A stretch of DNA of 11,113 bases from a bacterium (GTDB taxonomy: Bacteria; Bacteroidota; Ignavibacteria; Kapaibacteriales; UBA961): assembly GCA_022844575.1 (NCBI GenBank), contig JALHLL010000111.1, positions 1 to 11,113 on the forward strand, read 5' to 3'. The position numbers were made by a program, and so were the translations under genes. A model generated the notes under the pieces. That model made no database searches. It was not told the DNA's origin and saw nothing but the letters and a program-made list of their open reading frames with translations. This document shows positions 6,861-11,113 of the stretch, in pieces (position 1 is the stretch's first letter; the number at the start of each line of letters is the position of its first letter).

Positions 6861-7532
6861 TTATGCCGAAAGTTTCTCCTTTTCGGCTTTCATTTTTTCA
6901 TAATCATTCAGAAAACTCTGCAAACCGGAATCCGTAAGCGGATGCTTTAGCATTTGCATAAGCACCTTATACGGGACGGTTGCAATATGTGCTCCGGCTT
7001 TGGCGCATTGCAACACATGAATCGGGTGGCGTATAGAAGCAGCGATAATTTGAGATTCCAAACCGTGGACATCCCATATCTCACATGTGTCTTCAACCGC
7101 CCGCATACCATCTGTAGAAACATCATCAAGCCGTCCTAAAAACAAACTTACATAGGTAGCACCCGCATTATTTGCAGCAAGTGCCTGCGCTGCAGAAAAA
7201 ATTAATGTAACATTGGTAGGAACTTGCTGCCGTGCAAGCTCTTTAACGGCCGAAAGCCCTGCAGGAATCATCGGTATTTTGATGGTAGCTTCAGGAAACC
7301 ATGAAAGAATTTCGTCCGCCTCTCTTAACATTCCTGCCGTATCGGTTGAAACCACTTCTACGGACAGATGTCCGCCAACCGTTTTATGAATATCAAGAAT
7401 CAATGCCTTAATATCAATGGACGGGTCTTCTTTTGCAAGTAACGAGGGGTTGGTAGTAACACCGCTTATCATTCCTAATGATGCCGCATGGCGTATATCG
7501 GCAATATTTGCTGAATCTACATAAAGTTGCAT
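6861..7532 (-). CDS. tal: Transaldolase, small TalC/Fsa-type
   Basis: This 223-residue enzyme belongs to the short transaldolase/fructose-6-phosphate aldolase group of class I aldolases (a homodecamer in known relatives). It moves a dihydroxyacetone unit between sugar phosphates in the non-oxidative pentose phosphate pathway. Visible residues are Asp6 in LYVDSAN, GVTTNPSLLAKE (24-35), the Schiff-base Lys85 in IKIPM, TNVTLIFSAAQA (106-117) and FLGRLDD (131-137). At positions that separate the two activities it has Glu59 and Phe131 (Gln and Tyr in E. coli FSA), which favours transaldolase over fructose-6-phosphate aldolase. Family members usually have Pro before that Phe; here it is Leu130. The start at 7532 has AGGGA very close upstream. 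It is first in a minus-strand run ending with folK. Confidence 0.93.
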   Translation of the reverse strand: MQLYVDSANIADIRHAASLGMISGVTTNPSLLAKEDPSIDIKALILDIHKTVGGHLSVEVVSTDTAGMLREADEILSWFPEATIKIPMIPAGLSAVKELARQQVPTNVTLIFSAAQALAANNAGATYVSLFLGRLDDVSTDGMRAVEDTCEIWDVHGLESQIIAASIRHPIHVLQCAKAGAHIATVPYKVLMQMLKHPLTDSGLQSFLNDYEKMKAEKEKLSA

Positions 7533-7662
7533 ATTCCCTGATTCCTCACATTCATTAAACTGTTCATACTTATTATGCGAAATTACGATGAGTCGCTCAA
7601 TCCATAGGATAATGACTCTTTTCGTATAACTTTTTTGTCTCTAACGTTCAAGAGCCGTAGGT

Positions 7663-7670
7663 TATTTTTG
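7663..7670 (+). promoter_or_regulatory. Candidate -7 box (TATTTTTG) for dapD
   Basis: It matches TAnnTTTG and sits 37 bases before the dapD ATG, in the 175-base divergent gap with the transaldolase. A TTTG lies at 7634-7637, but the 25-base spacer is longer than usual. The same gap also has GAGTC/GACTC half-sites near 7591-7619 with no known meaning. On the minus strand only a near match (TAATTTCG) was seen for the transaldolase. Confidence 0.3.
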
Positions 7671-7707
7671 TAATCATCTATTCACATTGCTGTATCAATA
7701 CTTATTT

Positions 7708-8538
7708 ATGAATTCACAAACAGTCGAACATCTCCTTTCATTACCTCAAGAAGAATTACATCTGCATAATATTGATGAAATGCTTTCCGAGTTTATCAAT
7801 AAACTAAACAAAGGCGAAATACGAGCAGCCGAACGTTCGGAAAATGGCGAGTGGCAGGTACATACATGGGTAAAGCAGGGTATTTTATTATGTTTCAAAC
7901 TCGGTATTATGCGCGAGTATCAGTATGATATGATGAGCTTTTACGATAAACATACACTCCCATTACGTCCTCTTGAACTGAACGACGGAGTGCGACTTGT
8001 GCCGGGAGGTTCTGCCATACGTACCGGATGTTATATTGCTCCGGGTGTAATTTGTATGCCGCCCATGTATATCAATATCGGTGCTTATGTGGATGCCGGA
8101 ACAATGATTGATTCACATGCTTTGATCGGTACTTGTGCACAAATAGGTAAACGTGTCCATATAAGTGCTGCAGCACAGATAGGGGGCGTTCTTGAACCGG
8201 CAGGAGCAAGACCTGTGATTGTTGAAGACGATGTAATGATTGGCGGAAATTGTGGTGTTTATGAAGGCGTTACCATTCGCCAAAGGGCTGTATTAGGTTC
8301 GGGTGTTATTCTTAATTCATCGACAGCCGTATATGATTTGGTGAATGAAAGAATACTCCGTACAACGAACGATATCCCTCTTGAAATTCCCGAAGGTGCG
8401 GTTGTTGTACCCGGAGCAAGAGCCGTAAAATCCGCTTTCAGTCAAGAAAACGGATTATCTGTCGCAACGCCGATAATAGTGAAATATCGTGATGAAAAAA
8501 CCGATGCAAGAACCGCTCTGGAAAGTGCACTGAGATAA
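7708..8538 (+). CDS. dapD: Tetrahydrodipicolinate N-succinyltransferase
   Basis: DapD succinylates tetrahydrodipicolinate with succinyl-CoA in the succinylase branch of the diaminopimelate/lysine pathway, in the cytoplasm. The 276-residue protein has the helical N-terminal domain (WVKQGILLCFKL, about 51-62 from this start) and then the left-handed beta helix of hexapeptide repeats (YINIGAYVDAGTMIDSHALI, GTCAQIGKRVHISAAAQIGG, GGVLEP), closely following E. coli DapD including the GTM(V/I)D segment with the active-site Asp. The C-terminal tail (VPGARAVK, then PIIVKYRDEKTDARTA) also matches. I chose ATG at 7708: the frame continues 21 bases upstream to a TTG, but that would add residues not seen in the family. 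Diaminopimelate made here would feed both lysine and peptidoglycan, fitting the murG neighbourhood. No Shine-Dalgarno is apparent. Confidence 0.95.
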   Translation: MNSQTVEHLLSLPQEELHLHNIDEMLSEFINKLNKGEIRAAERSENGEWQVHTWVKQGILLCFKLGIMREYQYDMMSFYDKHTLPLRPLELNDGVRLVPGGSAIRTGCYIAPGVICMPPMYINIGAYVDAGTMIDSHALIGTCAQIGKRVHISAAAQIGGVLEPAGARPVIVEDDVMIGGNCGVYEGVTIRQRAVLGSGVILNSSTAVYDLVNERILRTTNDIPLEIPEGAVVVPGARAVKSAFSQENGLSVATPIIVKYRDEKTDARTALESALR

Positions 8539-8565
8539 ATCGAGTTTAGGGTTTAACAGTATATT

Positions 8566-8598
8566 TATATACCCCAAATATAATATTTGGGGTATATA
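8566..8598. terminator. 16-bp perfect hairpin between convergent genes
   Basis: The left arm (8566-8581, with the core ACCCCAAATAT) pairs perfectly with the right arm (8583-8598) around a single central base; in RNA the inner pairs would open to form the loop. It lies 27 bases past the dapD stop and 14 bases past the stop of the convergent reductase gene. Its symmetry fits a bidirectional terminator, although the T tract on each side is short and broken. Confidence 0.65.
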
Positions 8599-8612
8599 TT
8601 TAAAGTTAAGTG

Positions 8613-9152
8613 CTATTGTTCTAATATTGTGTCTTTTAAAGGTTCATACCATAATTGCACCAAACCTGACGGGAATGTACTACTTCGCAATAATCGCATT
8701 GTATGACGTTTATATGTGCCTGAAAAAAGTCGAATACCATTACCGAGCATAATCGGAATAATGGAAATTATTATTCTATCAAATTGAATGTATTGTAATA
8801 ATTCATGTATGGTATCGGCACCACCATCACAAAAAGCAAGCCCCGTCTCATTCTCTATTTTCGATAAAAATTCTTGTACATTGTTTATATAATGGACATT
8901 GCCGTCAAAGCCCTTTTTTGAATGTGACAGTACATAGACATTACGGTTTTTATGAGGAAATTCTTCTACCATACTCATTACCTTATCATAGGTTTTTCTT
9001 CCCATAATAACCGTATCAACCGAACCGATAAAATCCCCATAACCATAATCCTCACCTTCACTTTCTACCATAGAAAGCCATGAAATATCATTATGCTCAT
9101 CGGCAATATATCCGTCAATACTTGTAGCAATATACAAAACATTTTTTTTCAT
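8613..9152 (-). CDS. DHFR/RibD C-terminal-like reductase
   Basis: The 179-residue protein belongs to the dihydrofolate reductase superfamily in its RibD C-terminal form (YwjB/YyaP-type), which binds NADPH. Family blocks are YIATSIDGYIAD (7-18), VIMGRKTYD (48-56), NVYVLSH (71-77), CDGGADTI (108-115) and PIMLGNGIRLF (133-143). There is no N-terminal deaminase domain, so it is not a full RibD. Many small members of this family do not reduce dihydrofolate efficiently and have unknown substrates, so I do not call it folA even though folB and folK are nearby. The start at 9152 has a strong AAGGAG 4 bases upstream, stronger than for most genes here. It is flanked by a terminator on each side and so is probably a single-gene unit. 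Confidence 0.88.
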   Translation of the reverse strand: MKKNVLYIATSIDGYIADEHNDISWLSMVESEGEDYGYGDFIGSVDTVIMGRKTYDKVMSMVEEFPHKNRNVYVLSHSKKGFDGNVHYINNVQEFLSKIENETGLAFCDGGADTIHELLQYIQFDRIIISIIPIMLGNGIRLFSGTYKRHTMRLLRSSTFPSGLVQLWYEPLKDTILEQ

Positions 9153-9184
9153 TTTGCTCCTTATATTAAGTCATCAATATACAT

Positions 9185-9212
9185 AAAAAAAGCCGAGATC
9201 AACTCGGCTTTT
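9185..9212 (-). terminator. Intrinsic terminator of the secreted-protein gene
   Basis: GCCGAG (9192-9197) and CTCGGC (9203-9208) with a 5-base loop extend through A/T pairs to a 10-bp stem. On the minus strand seven T follow (complement of 9185-9191), a classical rho-independent signal ending the transcript of the gene at 9236-10006. The plus side has only TTTT then CTCTT, but it may work weakly there too. Confidence 0.9.
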
Positions 9213-9235
9213 CTCTTGAAATACATGCGTTTTAT

Positions 9236-10006
9236 TTATTGATACGGCTGTATTATAATATCGAAACGTAGGTTCTCAGTAGCACCTCCGTCTTCTAAAT
9301 AAATATCAAATGATGTTGTTGTTTTATTAACTACAACAGGATGAAATAAAAAGTCATTATCCCAATCCAATGTTCCTAAACTGACAGCATTAAGCATTAC
9401 GACATAATTTGCATCTTCTTGTGTTTCGATATTTACCGTTATTATCGAACTATTTCCACCGGGGTTAGTTTTCGATCCTCCTGTCGCGACACCGCCGAAA
9501 CCCCCTATAGTCGTACCTGAACCAATATCACCGATGGTAATAAATCCACCAGAGGGTCTGCTATTCTTTGCGATAGAAAATTCTTGCTCTTTATACGGAG
9601 ATCCCGTGCCGCCGGCATTGAGATAAATTCTCGCAATAAGAATTTCTTTTGTAGCCGGAATTCCGGTAATCGTGTGTGTCAGCTCACCTGTTGCCAAATC
9701 ATAATTCTGTCCCCCGCCCGAGGTAACAATCGTATGATTAAGATCATCGTACCATAAAGAGTTATCACTTTTCTTGAAAACCTTAACAGAAAATACTGTT
9801 ACTGTACTATCAATAAGTGTCACACTATAGTTAACAGTAGGTAAGGTGGGGGTTGAACCATCGCAATTAGGAGAGTTATCAGGTACTATTGAACGGTTTT
9901 CCGTTCTTGTAATAGTTGTTTTAAGTGTATAATCTACAGCAAAAGCATTATAGCTAAAAAGAACAATGCAACTAAGTAATAGAATTATACCATATTTCGT
10001 TTTCAT
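9236..10006 (-). CDS. Secreted beta-rich protein with lectin-like C-terminal region
   Basis: The 256-residue protein starts with a clear signal peptide (1-23, cut after AFA). Residues about 24-150 are rich in Thr, Val and aromatic residues in a beta-sheet pattern (short pieces YTLKTTITRTENR, VNYSVTLID, ILIARIYLN). A Gly/Ser-rich stretch (about 153-186) follows. The last 70 residues (IITVNIETQEDANYVV, then VVVNKTTTSFDIYLEDG) resemble the H-type lectin or phage-tail receptor-binding pattern, in which a strand with NKTTTSF precedes an acidic loop and a final strand. That is a similarity of motif only, not a confident family call. AGGA 6 bases before the ATG supports the start. It lies 65 bases downstream of the large gene at the right edge and probably shares its transcript. 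An extracellular surface or binding role is inferred. Confidence 0.8.
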   Translation of the reverse strand: MKTKYGIILLLSCIVLFSYNAFAVDYTLKTTITRTENRSIVPDNSPNCDGSTPTLPTVNYSVTLIDSTVTVFSVKVFKKSDNSLWYDDLNHTIVTSGGGQNYDLATGELTHTITGIPATKEILIARIYLNAGGTGSPYKEQEFSIAKNSRPSGGFITIGDIGSGTTIGGFGGVATGGSKTNPGGNSSIITVNIETQEDANYVVMLNAVSLGTLDWDNDFLFHPVVVNKTTTSFDIYLEDGGATENLRFDIIIQPYQ

Positions 10007-10054
10007 ATTATTATTCCTATGGTTTTATTTCAAAAAAATTTAATGGTTTATTAT

Positions 10055-10068
10055 TGGCTTATAAGCCA
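10055..10068. repeat. 14-base palindrome in the intergenic gap
   Basis: TGGCTTATAAGCCA is its own reverse complement and lies 4 bases beyond the stop of the large minus-strand gene. As RNA it could form a short stem with a TATA loop. A T run follows on the minus strand only about 18 bases later, so it is a weak terminator candidate or a possible protein-binding site. Confidence 0.35.
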
Positions 10069-10071
10069 TTA

Positions 10072-11113
10072 TTACTTAGTAGTTGAATTGAGTAATTTAT
10101 CATAAGCTGCTTTATTAAGCTCATTCTGAATTCTCTTCATAGCGATTTCTTTATATGCCGGATTACTTGCCATTTTGCTAAAGAAAGGATTGGTCTTAAT
10201 GTCCATTCCCGATTTTGTTAATTCAACTTCCGCTTGAGCAAATGCTTGTTCCATAGTAGCATCACTGAAAAATGTTTTTGGTACGTCCGAACTAATATTC
10301 GAGGGATTATCCTCAGTAAATCGGGCATACGTTTTCAAAACAAGGTCTTGTTTGCTTTTCATGTCTTCCATGTGCGCAACCATTACTTTTTTATTTTCAG
10401 GTGTGTTCTTTGTTAACTCAGGAACATTAAGAGCCCCGTAACTGTCGGTATTCGGCAGGGAAACTTCCGATTTTACCGGAGTAGGTACGGCACTTTTTAC
10501 ATTGACATTAACATTATTCTTTTTCATTTCTTCTCTATAACCCGGAATCAATTGCGCCAATGTCGAATTCATTGTATTCATCTGATCATTGTTCTTTTTC
10601 AATAAATCTTGGGTATGAGAAGCCGCTAATTGCAAATCACGAATTTCTGCCGCCTGTTTTTCTATAACCGCGCTAAGCGAATTAGTATTAAGACCCACAG
10701 CAACATTTATCACATTTACATCGGTTCTATCACCTGCAGACCATGCCGTACCGACAATTTTTTTGTAATCACTTGTTCTCATGGCACTCGGAGATACCGC
10801 TATACCCAAGCCATTATTTCCACCGCTTGGTAAAATATAATCACCGAGATTTACTTTACCCAAAACACGTACAGGTACTTGTCCCATAAAAGCAACTTTT
10901 TCATATTCTTTTGCTCTTTTAGCTTCAGGAGTATTACCAAGTACAATCGGTTTGGTCGAAATAACCATTAGCTGATCGGCACTCGTCGTGTTTTTCGTAA
11001 TTCTGCCACCTTTAAGTGCAACAATATCCGAAGCGACAAATTTTTCTTTCAAATCAATTTTCGGAAGCCATTCAGCATAGTCAGCAGAACCGGATTCGTA
11101 AGTAACACCGATA
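10072..11113 (-). CDS. IMC/peptidase G2-like domain protein with long helical tail (N-terminus beyond window)
   Basis: 346 residues are visible; the frame continues off the right edge, so the start is missing (the apparent TTG at 11052 is internal, since an in-frame SADYAEWLPKID lies before it). Visible residues 5-15 read YESGSADYAEW. The next 105 (about 25-128) form a domain with DIVALKGGRITKNT, VISTKPIVLGN, VAFMGQVPVRVLGKVN, GDYILPSGGN and IVGTAWSAG. I associate this pattern with the intramolecular-chaperone (peptidase G2-like) domain of phage-tail and bacterial surface proteins, which often folds and may cut itself free. A coiled coil (about 145-185) and a helix-rich tail (about 190-346) follow. 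In known proteins this domain usually ends the chain, so a 215-residue tail is unusual. A secreted or surface-structure role is inferred from the neighbouring exported gene. Confidence 0.75.
   Translation of the reverse strand, partial: IGVTYESGSADYAEWLPKIDLKEKFVASDIVALKGGRITKNTTSADQLMVISTKPIVLGNTPEAKRAKEYEKVAFMGQVPVRVLGKVNLGDYILPSGGNNGLGIAVSPSAMRTSDYKKIVGTAWSAGDRTDVNVINVAVGLNTNSLSAVIEKQAAEIRDLQLAASHTQDLLKKNNDQMNTMNSTLAQLIPGYREEMKKNNVNVNVKSAVPTPVKSEVSLPNTDSYGALNVPELTKNTPENKKVMVAHMEDMKSKQDLVLKTYARFTEDNPSNISSDVPKTFFSDATMEQAFAQAEVELTKSGMDIKTNPFFSKMASNPAYKEIAMKRIQNELNKAAYDKLLNSTTK

Noticed and set aside
7687..7689. TTG as the dapD start
   Set aside because: It adds seven residues not expected in the family. 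ATG at 7708 gives a normal N-terminus.
11050..11052. TTG at 11052 as the start of the right-edge gene
   Set aside because: The same frame continues upstream to the window end through a family-like SADYAEW segment, so the codon is an internal Leu.
1..11113. CRISPR array, insertion sequence, attachment site or rRNA
   Set aside because: No regularly spaced repeats, transposase motifs, long terminal repeats or rRNA-like sequence were seen on either strand by eye.

Overview
This is a compact, moderately AT-rich bacterial chromosome segment with twelve protein genes (two cut by the window edges). I see no RNA genes, insertion sequences or CRISPR array, and no gene-free stretch over 300 bases. The gene content is that of a free-living Gram-negative. 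Several features point, without proof, to the Bacteroidota/Chlorobi/Ignavibacteria/Kapabacteria side of the tree: TAnnTTTG -7-like boxes sit before four genes, strong Shine-Dalgarno sequences are missing from many starts, and the last gene has a YESGSADYAEW-type segment joined to an IMC/peptidase G2-like domain, which I associate with that group. This placement is an inference.

Left part (1-3770), cell envelope: a minus-strand secreted TPR plus SPOR protein (cut by the left edge) is divergent from a plus-strand run. That run holds murG, a small two-helix membrane protein 3 bases downstream, a secreted protein with a C-terminal anchor 9 bases further on, and then an FtsN-like membrane SPOR protein. 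MurG makes lipid II, and SPOR domains bind peptidoglycan stripped of stem peptides at division sites, so this block is plausibly a wall synthesis and division neighbourhood.

Middle (3814-7532), all on the minus strand: transaldolase, a cysteine-free thioredoxin-fold protein, folB and folK read in that order and are tightly spaced (folB and folK 2 bases apart). A soluble GAF-type sensor histidine kinase follows after a 174-base gap, with no response regulator in view. FolB and FolK catalyse consecutive steps of folate synthesis.

Right part (7533-11113): dapD (lysine/diaminopimelate pathway, also feeding the wall) diverges from the transaldolase. It converges on a DHFR/RibD-C-like reductase, with a 16-bp perfect hairpin between them. 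Further right, on the minus strand, lie a secreted beta-rich protein with a lectin-like C-terminus and, upstream of it, a large protein with an intramolecular-chaperone-like domain and a long helical tail that runs off the right edge. A clear intrinsic terminator separates this pair from the reductase gene.

No complete undescribed system stands out. The most unusual signals are a MurG with Asp in place of the near-invariant His of its glycine-rich loop, two SPOR genes bracketing murG with two unrecognised membrane/secreted genes between them, the cysteine-free thioredoxin-fold protein in a folate operon, and the IMC-like/secreted protein pair at the right edge.
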